Shown piece after piece: positions 44,087 through 53,924 of a stretch of 59,700 nt of DNA (within the stretch, counting starts at the first letter, position 1; each line of letters starts with the position of its first letter). Below the pieces are notes generated by a model. That model was not told where the DNA came from. It did no database searches and saw nothing but the letters and a program-made list of their open reading frames with translations. The position numbers and the translations under genes were made by a program. This DNA is from Sphingomonas sp. RIT328 (GTDB lineage Bacteria > Pseudomonadota > Alphaproteobacteria > Sphingomonadales > Sphingomonadaceae), in assembly GCF_000632225.1 (NCBI RefSeq), contig NZ_JFYV01000019.1:1-59700 (forward strand), given 5' to 3'.

Positions 44087-45316
44087 ATGACCGACACCCC
44101 ATCGTCCGCCGGCATGGCGCCGCGCGAATTCGTCGCCTTCATCGCCGCGGTGATGGCGGTCAATGCCTTGGGCGTCGACCTGATGCTGCCTGCCCTCGCC
44201 GACATCGGCCGCGATCTGATGGTGACGGAGGCCAATCACCGGCAATGGGTGGTGACGGTCTATATGGTCGGCTTTGGCATCGGCCAGTTGGTCTACGGGC
44301 CGCTCGCCGATCGCTACGGCCGGCGGCCGGTGCTGGTGGCGACGCTGGCGGGGTTCATCGCGGCGAGCGTGTTCGCCGCCGGCTCGGCGAGCTTCGCGGC
44401 GCTGCTCGGCGCGCGGCTGTTGCAGGGGCTGATGTCGGCGTCGACGCGTGTGCTGGCGGTGGCGATCGTCCGCGACCGGGAATCCGGGCGGCAGATGGCG
44501 CGGACGATGTCGGTGGCGCAGATGATCTTCTTCATCGTGCCGATCATGGCGCCGACTTTGGGGCAGGGGCTGCTCGCCTTCGGGCCGTGGCGGGTGATCT
44601 TCTACGGCCTCGCGGTGTTCGCCGCGGTGGTGCTCGCCTGGTCGTCGCTGCGGCTCGGCGAGACGCTGCCGGTGGCGCGGCGCCGGCCGCTGTCGCTCGC
44701 CAATCTCGCCGGCAGCTACCGGCTGACGCTGACCAACCGCTATTCGGTCGGCTATGCGCTCGCCGCGTCGCTGACCTTCGGCGGGATCATCGCCTTCGTC
44801 TCGTCGGCGCAGCAGATCTTCGTCGAGGAATTCGGCGCAGGACGGCGTTTCACCCTGCTGTTCGCGGCCTGCGCCTTTTCGATGGGGCTCGCCTCCTTCG
44901 CCAACAGCCGGCTGGTCGAGCGGCTCGGCACGCGGCTGATCTCGCAATCGGCGGTGCTCGCGCTGATCGCGCTGTCGGTGATCCACGTCGCGATCATCCT
45001 CAGCGGGCACGAGACGCTGGTCAGCTTCATGATCCTGCAGGCGTCGAGCATGACCTGCATCGGCCTGTGCGGTTCGAATTTCGGCGCGATGGCGATGGAG
45101 CCGGTCGGCCATATCGCCGGCAGCGCCTCGTCGGTGCAGGGCTTCATCACCAGCATCGGCGCGGTGCTGGTCGGCAGCGCGATCGGCCAGTCCTATGCGG
45201 GAACGACGCTGCCGCTGGCGATCGGCTATCTCGGCATCGGCGTCGCGGTGCTGGCGCTGGTCTGGGTGGTAGAGAAGGGCGAGCTGTTCCGGCCGCGGAT
45301 GGCGGAGGGCGCCTGA
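44087..45316 (+). CDS. Bcr/CflA-family multidrug exporter (MFS)
   Basis: A 409-residue inner-membrane drug:proton antiporter with twelve helices. The N-terminus has the family signature NALGVDLMLPALADIGRDL, then QLVYGPLADRYGRRPVLV (motif A) and RLLQGLMSASTRVLAVAIVR (motif B/C region). The open frame runs upstream to 43529, but that part overlaps the receptor gene and is a shadow; ATG at 44087 fits the family N-terminus. Substrates cannot be read from sequence. Confidence 0.9.
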   Translation: MTDTPSSAGMAPREFVAFIAAVMAVNALGVDLMLPALADIGRDLMVTEANHRQWVVTVYMVGFGIGQLVYGPLADRYGRRPVLVATLAGFIAASVFAAGSASFAALLGARLLQGLMSASTRVLAVAIVRDRESGRQMARTMSVAQMIFFIVPIMAPTLGQGLLAFGPWRVIFYGLAVFAAVVLAWSSLRLGETLPVARRRPLSLANLAGSYRLTLTNRYSVGYALAASLTFGGIIAFVSSAQQIFVEEFGAGRRFTLLFAACAFSMGLASFANSRLVERLGTRLISQSAVLALIALSVIHVAIILSGHETLVSFMILQASSMTCIGLCGSNFGAMAMEPVGHIAGSASSVQGFITSIGAVLVGSAIGQSYAGTTLPLAIGYLGIGVAVLALVWVVEKGELFRPRMAEGA

Positions 45317-45331
45317 CCGGGCGCCCTCCGC
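45302..45331. terminator. Hairpin terminator overlapping the exporter stop codon
   Basis: GCGGAGGGCGCC (45302-45313) and GGCGCCCTCCGC (45320-45331) are perfect 12-bp arms; the TGA stop lies in the loop. It separates the convergent exporter and oxidoreductase genes. No T-run is present. Confidence 0.6.
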
Positions 45332-45340
45332 GGCGCGGCG

Positions 45341-47671
45341 CTAGAGCAATTTGTCGAGCGTGATCGGCAGGTCGCGGATGCGCTTGCCGGTGGCGTTGAA
45401 CACCGCATTGGCGACCGCCGCGCCGACGCCGGTGATGCCGATCTCGCCGACGCCGCGCGCACCCATCGGCGTGTGGGGATCGGGCACGTCGGTCCACATC
45501 ACCTCGATCGCCGGCACGTCCATGTGCACGGGGACGTGATATTCGGCGAGGCTGGGGTTCATGATCCGGCCGCTGCGCTCGTCATATTGCGTCTCCTCCA
45601 TCAGTGCGAGGCCGAGCCCCATGATGATGCCGCCGCGGAACTGGCTCGCCGCGGTCTTGGGGTTGAGGATGCGGCCGCAGTCGAACGATCCGAGGAAGCG
45701 GCTGACCCGCACCTCGCCGGTGACCGCATTGACGCGCACCTCGCAGAACATCGCGCCGTGCGAGTGCATCGACCAATGCATCGTCTCGAGCGGCATCGGC
45801 GCGCTCGCCTCGACCACCACCGTGTCGCGCTGCGCACGTGCGAGGATCGAGGCATAGCTTTCGTGCCGCGCCGGATCGTCGAGCCGGGCGAGGCCGCCGT
45901 CCCGCCCGCCGACCGCATCGCCATCGAGCCCGGCGAGCGGGGAATCGTTGCCGGCGAGCTTGAGCAATTCGGTGACGAGCGCGCGATGCGCCGCGACCAC
46001 CGCCGCACCGATCGCCGCGGTCTGCTGCGATCCGCCCGCCATCACCGTGCCGGGCAGGCTGCTGTCGCCGTAGCGGAAGGTGACCTGCTCCATCGAAACG
46101 CCGAGCCGGTCGGCGATCACCTGCGACTGGGCGGTGGCGGTGCCCATGCCCATGTCATGCGCGGCGATGTCGACGGTGACGTGGCCGTGGCGGGTCAGCG
46201 TGATCCGCGCCGCGCCGCCGGGCATGCGATAATAAGGATAGGTGGCGGTGGCGACGCCGGTGCCGATCAGCCATTCGCCCTCGCGGCGGCTGCCCGGCGT
46301 GCCGCGCTGCGCCCAGCCGAAGCGCGCCGCGCCGTCACGATAGGCCTTCTCGACCTCGCGCGACGAGAAGGGCGCACCGGTGGTCGGGTCCGTATCGGGC
46401 TCGTTGCGCATCCGCAGCTCGATCGGGTCCATGTCCATCGCCACGGCGAGTTCGTCGATCGCGCTTTCGAGCGCGAAGGTGCCGACCGCCTCGCCGGGCG
46501 CGCGCATGAAGGTGTTGGCGACCATGTCGAGATACGCGACCTCGACATCGAGCTTCATCGTCTTGCTCGCATAGGCGCTGCGCGTCGGCAGGATGAACGG
46601 TTCGGGGAGCACGTTGTGGTGGCTCATCGCCACCGTGCCGGTGTGGACGAGCGCGTCGAAGCCGCCATCCGCCTGCGCGCCGATCGCGACGCGCTGTTCG
46701 GTGACGGTGCGCCCGCCGACGATCCGGTAGACGCCCTCGCGCGACAGCATCAGCCGCACCGGCCGCCCGGCGAGCTTGGCGGCGGCGGCGGCGAGCACCT
46801 GATGCTGCCACAGCCCCTTGCCGCCGAAGCCGCCGCCGACGAACGGCGAGGTGACGTGGACCTGATCCTCGGCGAGGCCGAAGACATGGCCGAGCGACCA
46901 GGCCATGTGCGCGACCATCTGCGACGCGTCATGGACGCGCAGCGTCTCGCCCTGCCAGGCGACGGTGACCGCGTGCAGCTCGATCGCATTGTGGCTGTGG
47001 CGCGGCGTCGTATAGCGCGCATCGACCCGATGCGGCGCGGCGGCGAGCGCCGCCTCGGCATCGCCGCTGTCGTATCGGAGCGGCTGGCCCATGAACTGGC
47101 CGGGTTCGGTGCCGTGCGCCTTGGCCTCGCCGAAATCGGTGACCGACGCTTCGGCGACATAGGCGACGCGGATCAGCGAGGCGGCGTGATCGGCCTGCGC
47201 CTGCGTCTCGGCGAGGACGAGCGCGACCGGCTCGCCGTTCCAATAGATACGGTCGTCCTGCATGATCGGCAGGTCGTTGCCGCCGCACGCCTTTTCCGAG
47301 GTCATGAACAGGGGCATCGGCTGCATGCGCGGCGCGTTGCGATGCGTCATCACCAGTACGACGCCGGGCGCGGCCTCCGCCGCCGCGGTGTCGAGCGTCG
47401 CGATCCGACCCTTGGCGACGGTGCTGAACACCAAAGCGGCATAGGTCATCCGGTCGAGCGGGAATTCCGCCGCATAGGGCGCGACGCCGCGCACCTTGAC
47501 GGCGCCGTCGACGCGCGACACCGGCCGGCCGGTATAGCCGTGGCGTTCGCGGATCAGCGGATCGGGACGGCCACCGGGCATCCAGCTGTCCGGCGCCATC
47601 TGCACCGCGCTCTGCAGCGCCGCCTGCGCGGCGCCCTTGACCGCCTGTTTGGCGTCTTCGAGGATGCTCAT
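45341..47671 (-). CDS. paoC: Molybdopterin-binding subunit of aldehyde oxidoreductase (PaoC-like)
   Basis: A 776-residue large subunit of the xanthine oxidase family. Segments typical of the molybdenum-cytosine-dinucleotide site: [58 protein letters not shown] and [10 protein letters not shown]. The catalytic Glu lies in [12 protein letters not shown]. The PxGE order and the [4Fe-4S] partner subunit fit the periplasmic E. coli PaoABC aldehyde oxidase rather than xanthine dehydrogenase. No Tat signal is seen on this subunit. The ATG overlaps the FAD subunit stop (ATGA). Confidence 0.92.
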   Translation of the reverse strand: MSILEDAKQAVKGAAQAALQSAVQMAPDSWMPGGRPDPLIRERHGYTGRPVSRVDGAVKVRGVAPYAAEFPLDRMTYAALVFSTVAKGRIATLDTAAAEAAPGVVLVMTHRNAPRMQPMPLFMTSEKACGGNDLPIMQDDRIYWNGEPVALVLAETQAQADHAASLIRVAYVAEASVTDFGEAKAHGTEPGQFMGQPLRYDSGDAEAALAAAPHRVDARYTTPRHSHNAIELHAVTVAWQGETLRVHDASQMVAHMAWSLGHVFGLAEDQVHVTSPFVGGGFGGKGLWQHQVLAAAAAKLAGRPVRLMLSREGVYRIVGGRTVTEQRVAIGAQADGGFDALVHTGTVAMSHHNVLPEPFILPTRSAYASKTMKLDVEVAYLDMVANTFMRAPGEAVGTFALESAIDELAVAMDMDPIELRMRNEPDTDPTTGAPFSSREVEKAYRDGAARFGWAQRGTPGSRREGEWLIGTGVATATYPYYRMPGGAARITLTRHGHVTVDIAAHDMGMGTATAQSQVIADRLGVSMEQVTFRYGDSSLPGTVMAGGSQQTAAIGAAVVAAHRALVTELLKLAGNDSPLAGLDGDAVGGRDGGLARLDDPARHESYASILARAQRDTVVVEASAPMPLETMHWSMHSHGAMFCEVRVNAVTGEVRVSRFLGSFDCGRILNPKTAASQFRGGIIMGLGLALMEETQYDERSGRIMNPSLAEYHVPVHMDVPAIEVMWTDVPDPHTPMGARGVGEIGITGVGAAVANAVFNATGKRIRDLPITLDKLL

Positions 47672-48651
47672 GCGTCCACTCCTGAAAGCTCGGCGAGCAC
47701 GGCGGTGATCGTCCGCCGCGCGAGTTCGATCTTGAAGCCATTGTCGCGCAGCGGCACCGCGGCGGCCAGTTCGGCGGCGGCGGCGGCCTCGAAGCTGGCG
47801 CGCGTCGCGGGCAGGCCGCGCAGCGCCGCCTCCGCCTGCGTCGCCCGCCACGGCCGGTGCGCGACGCCGCCGAGCGCGAGGCGCACGTCGGCGATGCGGC
47901 CGTCCTCGACGCGCAGCGCCGCACCGACCGAAACGAGCGCAAAGGCATAGCTCGCACGGTCGCGCACCTTGCGATAGGTCGATCGCGTCCCGTCCGGCAG
48001 CGCCGGCAGCGTGACGTGGGTGATGAGCTCGCCCGGTTCGAGCACCGTTTCGATCTCGGGATGGTCGCCGGGCAGGCGATGCAGGTCGACCAGCGGCAGC
48101 GTGCGCGTGCCCTGCGCCGTCGTGCAATGGACGGTGGCGTCGAGCGCGGCGAGCGCCACCGCCATGTCGGACGGATGCGTCGCGACACAGGCCTGCGACG
48201 CGCCGAGGATCGCGTGGATGCGGTTGAAGCCGTCGCGTGCGTCGCAGCCGGCGCCCGGCACGCGCTTGTTGCAGCGCGAGCCTTCGACATCGTAGAAATA
48301 GGTGCAGCGGGTACGCTGGAGCAGATTGCCGCCGACCGTCGCCATGTTGCGGATCTGCGCGCTCGCGCCGGCGAGGAGCGCGCGCGCCAGGACCGGATAG
48401 TCGCGGCGGACCGCGGGATGCGCGGCGAGCGCCGCATTGCGCACGCCCGCTCCGATGCGCAGGCCACCGTCCTCCGGCTCGATCGCCGTCGACAGGGCGG
48501 TGACGTCGACCAAGGTCGCGGGCCGTTCGACCGTCTCGCGCATCAGGTCGACGAGGTTCGTGCCGCCGCCGAGATAACGCGCGGCCGGCGCGGCGGCGAG
48601 GCGCAGCGCCTCGTCGGTGGCGGCGGCGCGGGTGAAGGCAAAGGGGGTCAT
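47668..48651 (-). CDS. paoB: FAD and [4Fe-4S] subunit of aldehyde oxidoreductase (PaoB-like)
   Basis: A 327-residue middle subunit. The FAD-binding part has [12 protein letters not shown] and [20 protein letters not shown]. It is followed by an insert with Cys in RCTYFYD, SRCNKR and GAGCDAR, the [4Fe-4S] cluster loop typical of PaoB and 4-hydroxybenzoyl-CoA reductase-like enzymes and absent from xanthine dehydrogenase. Start and stop overlap both neighbours by four bases, so the three subunits are made together. Confidence 0.92.
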   Translation of the reverse strand: MTPFAFTRAAATDEALRLAAAPAARYLGGGTNLVDLMRETVERPATLVDVTALSTAIEPEDGGLRIGAGVRNAALAAHPAVRRDYPVLARALLAGASAQIRNMATVGGNLLQRTRCTYFYDVEGSRCNKRVPGAGCDARDGFNRIHAILGASQACVATHPSDMAVALAALDATVHCTTAQGTRTLPLVDLHRLPGDHPEIETVLEPGELITHVTLPALPDGTRSTYRKVRDRASYAFALVSVGAALRVEDGRIADVRLALGGVAHRPWRATQAEAALRGLPATRASFEAAAAAELAAAVPLRDNGFKIELARRTITAVLAELSGVDA

Positions 48652-49169
48652 GCCGCAACCTCCTGATCGACCTTGGCGGGGCCATAGACGTCGAGGATCG
48701 CGGCGACGATGCCGTTATGCGCGCCGCAGCGACACAGATTGCCGCTCATCCGCTCGCGCAGTTCGTCGGCGTCGAGGACGACCGTCGCGGCGAGGTCGCC
48801 GGTGACGTGGCTGGGCATGCCGCGTCCGAGCTCGGCGGCCATGCCGATCGCCGAGCAGATCTGGCCCGGCGTGCAATAGCCGCACTGGAAACCGTCATGC
48901 TCGATGAACGCCGCCTGCAACGGGTGCAGCGTCTCGCCGTCGGCGATACCCTCGATCGTCGTCACCGCGCGGCCGTCATATTGCACCGCCAGCGCGAGGC
49001 AGGAGACGATGCGCTCGCCGTCGACCAGCACGGTGCAGGCGCCGCACGCGCCCTGGTTGCAGCCGATCTTGGTGCCCGACAGATGCAGCGTATCGCGCAG
49101 CAGATCGAGCAGGGAGACGCGCGGATCGTCGGGCAGCGGCACCGTGGCTCCGTTGACGGTCAGGGGCAT
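48648..49169 (-). CDS. paoA: [2Fe-2S] subunit of aldehyde oxidoreductase (PaoA-like)
   Basis: A 173-residue ferredoxin-type subunit with two [2Fe-2S] clusters: [16 protein letters not shown] plus the following VSCLAL for the plant-type cluster, and [12 protein letters not shown] with [13 protein letters not shown] for the second. ATG at 49169 follows GGGAGAA. E. coli PaoA has a Tat signal; here the protein starts directly with MPLTVNG, so the complex should be cytoplasmic. First gene of the operon; no maturation factor (PaoD/XdhC) is linked. Confidence 0.92.
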   Translation of the reverse strand: MPLTVNGATVPLPDDPRVSLLDLLRDTLHLSGTKIGCNQGACGACTVLVDGERIVSCLALAVQYDGRAVTTIEGIADGETLHPLQAAFIEHDGFQCGYCTPGQICSAIGMAAELGRGMPSHVTGDLAATVVLDADELRERMSGNLCRCGAHNGIVAAILDVYGPAKVDQEVAA

Positions 49170-49279
49170 CGCGCGTTCTCCCAATATTTCATTTAACTTA
49201 GCTCAGGCAATCGGCCTGTGCCACGGGGAAAGCGACGGGCCGTGAGGCGTTGGAGGCGGCGAACAGCAAGGATGACGTG

Positions 49280-50284
49280 ATGCAAGCGATGACAGTTTCC
49301 GCGCCCGGCGGCCTCGACCGACTGACGCCCGCCGACCGGCCCGATCCGGGTGCGCCCGGGGCCGGTGCGATCCGCGTCGCGCTGCACGGCAGTTCGCTCA
49401 ATTATCACGATCTCGGCATCGTCCTCGGCCGCATGCCGAGCGACGACGGGCGCATCCCGCTCGCCGATGGCGCCGGCACGGTCGAGGCAGTCGGCGAGGG
49501 CGTCGACGAATTCGCGGTCGGCGACAGCGTGGTGTCGTGCTTCTTCCCGGACTGGCAGGACGGCACGCCGACGATCGGCGACTTCAGCCGCACGCCCGGC
49601 GACGGCATCGACGGCTTCGCGCAATCGCATGTCGTGCTGCCCGCCACCGCCTTCACGCATGCGCCCAAGGGCTATGACGCGGTCGAGGCGGCGACGATCA
49701 CCACCGCCGGGCTGACCGCGTGGCGTGCGCTGGTGGTCGATGCGCAGATCAAGGCGGGCGACCGGCTGCTGCTGCTCGGCACCGGCGGCGTATCGATCTG
49801 GGCGTTGCAGATCGCCAAGGCGATGGGCGCGTGCGTCGCGATCACCTCGTCATCGGACGACAAGCTCGAACGCGCCAAGGCGCTGGGGGCGGACTTCACG
49901 GTCAACTACCGTACCGACGAGGATTGGGGGCAGACGGTGTTCGACTGGGCGGAGGGCGGCGTCGACCATGTCGTCGAGGTCGGCGGGCCGGGCACGCTCG
50001 CCCAGTCGATCACGGCGGTGCGGGTCGGCGGGCATATCTCGCTGATCGGGGTGCTCACCGGCGTGTCGGGCGAGGTGCCGACCGCGGCGCTGATGGGCAA
50101 GCAGGCGCGGCTGCAGGGGCTGATCGTCGGCAGCCGCCGCGAGCAGCAGGAATTCGTCCGCGCGCTCGACGCGACCGGCATCCGCCCGGTGATCGATCGC
50201 CGCTTCCCGCTCGACCGGCTCGCCGACGCCTTCCAATATGAGATGGACGGCAGCCACTTCGGCAAGATCGGGGTGGAATGGTAA
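49280..50284 (+). CDS. Zinc-free MDR-family NAD(P)-dependent oxidoreductase
   Basis: A 334-residue medium-chain dehydrogenase/reductase. The cofactor motif is LLLGTGGVSIWALQIAKAMG. The N-terminal domain reads SLNYHDLGIVLGR where zinc enzymes have the catalytic Cys, and there is no structural-zinc Cys cluster, so it is of the quinone-oxidoreductase type. AAGGA lies eight bases before the ATG at 49280. It diverges from the aldehyde oxidoreductase operon; a shared control region lies at 49170-49279. Substrate unknown. Confidence 0.85.
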   Translation: MQAMTVSAPGGLDRLTPADRPDPGAPGAGAIRVALHGSSLNYHDLGIVLGRMPSDDGRIPLADGAGTVEAVGEGVDEFAVGDSVVSCFFPDWQDGTPTIGDFSRTPGDGIDGFAQSHVVLPATAFTHAPKGYDAVEAATITTAGLTAWRALVVDAQIKAGDRLLLLGTGGVSIWALQIAKAMGACVAITSSSDDKLERAKALGADFTVNYRTDEDWGQTVFDWAEGGVDHVVEVGGPGTLAQSITAVRVGGHISLIGVLTGVSGEVPTAALMGKQARLQGLIVGSRREQQEFVRALDATGIRPVIDRRFPLDRLADAFQYEMDGSHFGKIGVEW

Positions 50285-50287
50285 CGG

Positions 50288-51295
50288 TCAGAAGCTGGCG
50301 ATCGCCTTGAGTACCTGATCGGCGCGCTCGATCAGCCCCGGCATCGCCGTGGGCAGGTCGATCGCGGCGACGCTGTGGGTGTGAAGCGCGGCGGTGTCGA
50401 TCGCACCGCTGCGGATCGCGGCGATGACGCGGGCGAAGTCGGCGGCGAGCGCGTTGCGGCTGGCGAGCAGGGTCGTCTCGCGCTTGTGGAATTCCGGGTC
50501 GGCGAAGACGAGGTCGCCCTTGGCGACGCCGACCAGCACGTAACTGCCGCCATGCGCCACGCAGGCGAGCCCGGCGTTCATCGCGGCGATGCTGCCGGTC
50601 GCGTCGAACACGCAGTCGAAGCCGTTGCCGCCGCTCGCCGCGTCGAGCCGCGCGTCGGCCTGTGCGTCGGCGAGGATGGCATCGAAGCCGAAGCGGCTGC
50701 GCGCCTGGTCGAGCCGTGCCGCGCGCGTATCGAACAGCAGGACGCGCGCGCCGTCGAGCCGCGCGAACAGCGCGGTGGCAAGGCCGATCGGCCCGGCGCC
50801 GCGGACCAGCACGGTCTCGTTGCCGCGCAGCCGCGCGCGCGCCACCGCATGCGCGCCGATCGCGAGGAATTCGACCATCGCCGCCTGATCGAGCGTCAGG
50901 CCGGTGGCGTCGATCGCGGCGCGTTCGGGAAGGGCGATCACCTCCGCCATGCCGCCGTCGACATGGACGCCGAGCACCGCGACCCGGGTGCAGCAATTGG
51001 GCTTGCCGGCGCGGCAGGCGATGCAGGTGCCGCAGGCGAGATAGGGGTTGATCGTGATCACCTGCCCCACGGCGAAGGCGGAGCCGGGCGGCGCGGCGAT
51101 CACCTCACCGGCGAGCTCGTGGCCCATGACGCGCGGATAGGAGAGGAACGGCTGGCGACCGGCGTAGATATGATAATCGGTGCCGCACAGGCCGACGCGG
51201 CGGATGCGGACGAGCAGCGAGTCAGGGCCGGCGACCGGCGCGTCGCGCTCGACCGCCTCCAGCGCAAAAGGTTGCTGGCACACGATCGTCAGCAC
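50288..51295 (-). CDS. Zinc-dependent alcohol/sugar-acid dehydrogenase (MDR family)
   Basis: A 335-residue zinc MDR dehydrogenase. Catalytic zinc ligands are in GLCGTDYHIYAG and MGHELAGEV, structural zinc Cys in ACGTCIACRAGKPNCC, and the nucleotide loop is RGAGPIGLATALFA. The GTG at 51295 matches the usual family N-terminus; ATG at 51325 is an in-frame alternative. Relatives oxidise sugar alcohols or sugar acids such as galactonate or 2-keto-3-deoxy-fuconate. Next to the IclR, mutarotase and lactonase genes it probably acts in 6-deoxyhexose catabolism. It converges with the preceding gene, three bases apart. Confidence 0.87.
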   Translation of the reverse strand: MLTIVCQQPFALEAVERDAPVAGPDSLLVRIRRVGLCGTDYHIYAGRQPFLSYPRVMGHELAGEVIAAPPGSAFAVGQVITINPYLACGTCIACRAGKPNCCTRVAVLGVHVDGGMAEVIALPERAAIDATGLTLDQAAMVEFLAIGAHAVARARLRGNETVLVRGAGPIGLATALFARLDGARVLLFDTRAARLDQARSRFGFDAILADAQADARLDAASGGNGFDCVFDATGSIAAMNAGLACVAHGGSYVLVGVAKGDLVFADPEFHKRETTLLASRNALAADFARVIAAIRSGAIDTAALHTHSVAAIDLPTAMPGLIERADQVLKAIASF

Positions 51296-51308
51296 GGTAG
51301 GTCCATTC

Positions 51309-51356
51309 TGCAAGAGAGGTTGCATATATGAAAGATGCAGCGCCGTCGTGCAAGAG
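51309..51356. promoter_or_regulatory. Candidate IclR operator region
   Basis: TGCAAGAG occurs at 51309 and 51349, and between them TGCAT (51321) and ATGCA (51335) form an inverted repeat. The region lies between the IclR gene and the dehydrogenase, just upstream of the latter's start. IclR control is inferred from position. Confidence 0.35.
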
Positions 51357-51366
51357 CGAAACCGCG

Positions 51367-52146
51367 TCAGCCGGCGTGGAAGCCGAGCGTCGTCGATATG
51401 TCGGCCGCGGCGCTGCGGAGCAGCGTGCGCGCGGTCGTGATATCGACGGTCTGCGAGCCGTCGATCAGCTCGAGGAACGGAATGGTCAGCGCCGCGGCGA
51501 TCTGACCGTCGAACCCGAACACCGGCACGCTGAGATCGGTGACGCCGCGGGTGATCGGGCTCTGGCGCTGGTCATGACCACGCATCCGCACCTGATCGAG
51601 CTTGCGGTCGAGCGCCTCCCGATCGACCGGCTTGGCGCTGGCGGCGATCGCCTGCGCCATCTCCGCCGCCTGCGTCTCGTCGGAGGCGAAGGCCAGCAGG
51701 ACGTTGCCCGAACAGCTCGACAGCAGGTCGATCCCCGCGCCGAGCCGCAGCGAGAAACCGCGCGTCCCCGGGCTCTGCTCGCGCGTGATGACGAGGCCGC
51801 TGCCGCCGTTGAGCACGACGAGATGGCACGATTGCCCGGTCTCGATCGCCAGCCGGCGCATCGCCGGGCGCGCCGCGGCGACGAGATCCTGCGCCGGCGT
51901 GGCGCGATAGGCGAGGTCGAGCAATTTGTAGGCGACCGAATAGCGGTCGTCGCGCGGCGATTTCTGGAGATAGCCGAGCTGCTCCATCACCACGACGATG
52001 CGGAACAGCTCGCCGACCGACCGGCCGAGTCGGACCGCCATCTCGCTGATCAGGATCCCGCTCGGCTGCGTTTCGAGCAGTTCGAGGATCTCGAACGCCT
52101 TTTCCACCGCCGGCGCCGCGTAGGTGGTCTTCGAACCCGACGCCAT
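51367..52146 (-). CDS. IclR-family transcriptional regulator
   Basis: A 259-residue regulator. Residues about 12-75 are a winged helix-turn-helix (VEKAFEILELLETQPSGILI, EMAVRLGRSVGELFRIVVVM); the rest is a GAF-like ligand-binding domain with the family's ISGVTDLSVPVFG-like segment (here TRGVTDLSVPVFG). GGGAGGG precedes the ATG. It lies upstream of the zinc dehydrogenase on the same strand and diverges from the mutarotase-lactonase pair, so it probably controls the local sugar genes with a pathway intermediate as ligand. Confidence 0.92.
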   Translation of the reverse strand: MASGSKTTYAAPAVEKAFEILELLETQPSGILISEMAVRLGRSVGELFRIVVVMEQLGYLQKSPRDDRYSVAYKLLDLAYRATPAQDLVAAARPAMRRLAIETGQSCHLVVLNGGSGLVITREQSPGTRGFSLRLGAGIDLLSSCSGNVLLAFASDETQAAEMAQAIAASAKPVDREALDRKLDQVRMRGHDQRQSPITRGVTDLSVPVFGFDGQIAAALTIPFLELIDGSQTVDITTARTLLRSAAADISTTLGFHAG

Positions 52147-52263
52147 CGCGCCCTCCCTCTTGCTCCGCTGCCATGCGAAAGCCGGCGGGGCGTGTCAAAT
52201 CGCTGGCCGTGGCGCGGGGGTTGCGCGATGACGCGCGACCCGACCCATGCCGAGGCCCGTGCC

Positions 52264-52611
52264 ATGACCCGTCACCTGCTGCTGCTCGACATCGATCCGT
52301 CGTCCGACTCGATCGCCGCCTATCGCGACTGGCATCGCGCCGGCGGACCGCCCGCCGCGATCAACCGGTCGATCCGCGCGAGCGGGATCGAATCGCTGGA
52401 GATCTGGCATGTCGGCGACCGGCTGGCGATGGTCATGGAGACCGGACCGGCCTTCTCCGCGACGGCCAAGGCGGCGGCCGATGCCGCCGACCCCGACGTG
52501 CAGGCGTGGGAGACGCTGATGGAGCAATTCCAGCGCCGCCTGCCCTTCGCCGCGCCGGGCGAGAAATGGGTCGCGGCGGAGCGGATCTATTCGCTCGACG
52601 AACAGCCGTGA
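52264..52611 (+). CDS. L-rhamnose/L-fucose mutarotase-like protein (RhaM/DUF718 family)
   Basis: A 115-residue ferredoxin-like-fold protein of the L-rhamnose mutarotase family (YRDWHRAGGPPAAINRSIRA, SLEIWHVGDRLAMVMET). It should interconvert anomers of a 6-deoxy-hexose before oxidation. GAGG lies about eight bases before ATG 52264; an earlier ATG at 52228 is less well placed. The stop overlaps the GTG of the lactonase (GTGA). The partner lactonase is of the fuconolactonase type, so L-fucose is favoured over L-rhamnose. Confidence 0.85.
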   Translation: MTRHLLLLDIDPSSDSIAAYRDWHRAGGPPAAINRSIRASGIESLEIWHVGDRLAMVMETGPAFSATAKAAADAADPDVQAWETLMEQFQRRLPFAAPGEKWVAAERIYSLDEQP

Positions 52612-53462
52612 GCGCGCCGCGCCCGCCGGTCAGCGGCGTGATCGATGCGCATCAGCATGTCTGGCGGCTCGACACGCCGGGGCATCAATGGCCCGACGCC
52701 GACCTGCCGGTGATCCACCGTGATTTCGCCATCGCCGATCTGCGCGCGGCGAGCGCGGGGATCGATCTCGCCGCGACGGTGCTCGTCCAGTCGCAGCCGA
52801 CCGATGCGGACACCGACTGGCTGTGCTCGCTCGCCGCCGACGAGCCGCTGGTCGGGGCGGTGGTCGGCTGGGCCGACCTGCTCGCCGAGGATGCGGCGGC
52901 GCGGATCGCGACGCTCGCCGGGCGGCGCAAGCTGCGGGGGCTGCGGCCGATGCTCCAGGCGATTCCGCAGGACGACTGGCTGCTGCAACCCGCGCTCGAC
53001 CCGGCGATCCACGCGATGATCGCGCACGGCCTGCGCTTCGATGCGCTCGTCCAGCCGCGGCATCTGATGCCGCTCCATGCGTTCGCGACGCGCTGGCCCG
53101 ACCTGCCGATCGTCATCGATCATGCCGCCAAGCCGGGCGCGGCGGCGGGCGGACTCGATCCGTGGCGCGAGCGGATCGCGGCGCTGGCCGGGCTGGACAA
53201 TGTCTGGTGCAAGATGTCCGGGCTGCGCACCGAACAGGCCGCAGGCGAGCCGGCGGCGGCGCTGGCGCCTTATGTCACCCATCTCGTCGCCTGTTTCGGC
53301 GAGCGGCTGATGTGGGGGAGCGACTGGCCGGTGCTGCTGGTCAGCGGCGACGATTATGCCGACTGGTTCGCGACCGCGCGCGCGCTCGCCGGATTGGATG
53401 CGGCGGGAGAGCGCCGCCTGTTCGCCGCCAGCGCGCGGCGATTTTACGGGATAAGCGACTGA
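52608..53462 (+). CDS. L-fuconolactonase-like amidohydrolase (COG3618)
   Basis: A 284-residue metal-dependent hydrolase of the amidohydrolase superfamily. Metal ligands: HxH in VIDAHQHVWRL, His in LPIVIDHAAKP, and Asp in MWGSDWPVLL. COG3618 members open sugar lactones such as L-fucono-1,5-lactone and L-rhamnonolactone. The GTG start is fixed by overlap with the mutarotase stop. Together with the mutarotase and dehydrogenase it forms part of a non-phosphorylative 6-deoxyhexose pathway; the lactone-forming dehydrogenase, dehydratase and final hydrolase or aldolase are not in the window. Confidence 0.9.
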   Translation: MSAPRPPVSGVIDAHQHVWRLDTPGHQWPDADLPVIHRDFAIADLRAASAGIDLAATVLVQSQPTDADTDWLCSLAADEPLVGAVVGWADLLAEDAAARIATLAGRRKLRGLRPMLQAIPQDDWLLQPALDPAIHAMIAHGLRFDALVQPRHLMPLHAFATRWPDLPIVIDHAAKPGAAAGGLDPWRERIAALAGLDNVWCKMSGLRTEQAAGEPAAALAPYVTHLVACFGERLMWGSDWPVLLVSGDDYADWFATARALAGLDAAGERRLFAASARRFYGISD

Positions 53463-53649
53463 CGCGACGGGACTGGCGGACACCAAGCGCAGACAGCGCG
53501 GCGGGCCGGCCAACGCTCAACCAGTCGCGACCACGCCGGGGATGACCGGCGGTTCGGCCGGGCCGCCGGTCAATGGTTCGCGACGCCGCTGCCGGGCCGG
53601 CGGACTGACGACGCTCGCCGGCTCTGACGCCGCGCCGGTCGGGTGAAGG

Positions 53650-53847
53650 CTAGAGCCGCAGGCCGCGGCGCGTCATCTCCGAGGCCGCGATCAGGGCAAG
53701 CGGTGTTTCTGCGCGCGCGCGGAAGATGTCGGCGAGGTCGAGCAGATCCTCGTCATCGAGCGCGACGATCGACGCCTCGATCGCGGTCAACCGCTCCGCC
53801 GTCGAGTCGCGCTGATGGGAAAGCCGCCTGATCCGTGTCTTGAGCAT
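53650..53847 (-). CDS. Small hypothetical protein
   Basis: A 65-residue soluble protein, highly charged and helical (MLKTRIRRLSHQRDSTAERL, then a Leu/Asp-rich LDDEDLLDLADIFR). I do not recognise it. No clear ribosome binding site is seen before the ATG, but amino-acid composition is protein-like. It is followed on the same strand, upstream, by the PilZ gene. Confidence 0.5.
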   Translation of the reverse strand: MLKTRIRRLSHQRDSTAERLTAIEASIVALDDEDLLDLADIFRARAETPLALIAASEMTRRGLRL

Positions 53848-53924
53848 GGCGCCGTCGTAGCAGAGATGGTCGCGGTGCGAAGCGTCTCTCTACCGGCCTG
53901 CCGTCACGGAACGGTACGGTGGGA

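Noticed and set aside
53463..53649. GC-rich gap checked for a gene or RNA
   Set aside because: No frame with a start signal and no convincing hairpin or promoter; only irregular GGCCGG-rich sequence.
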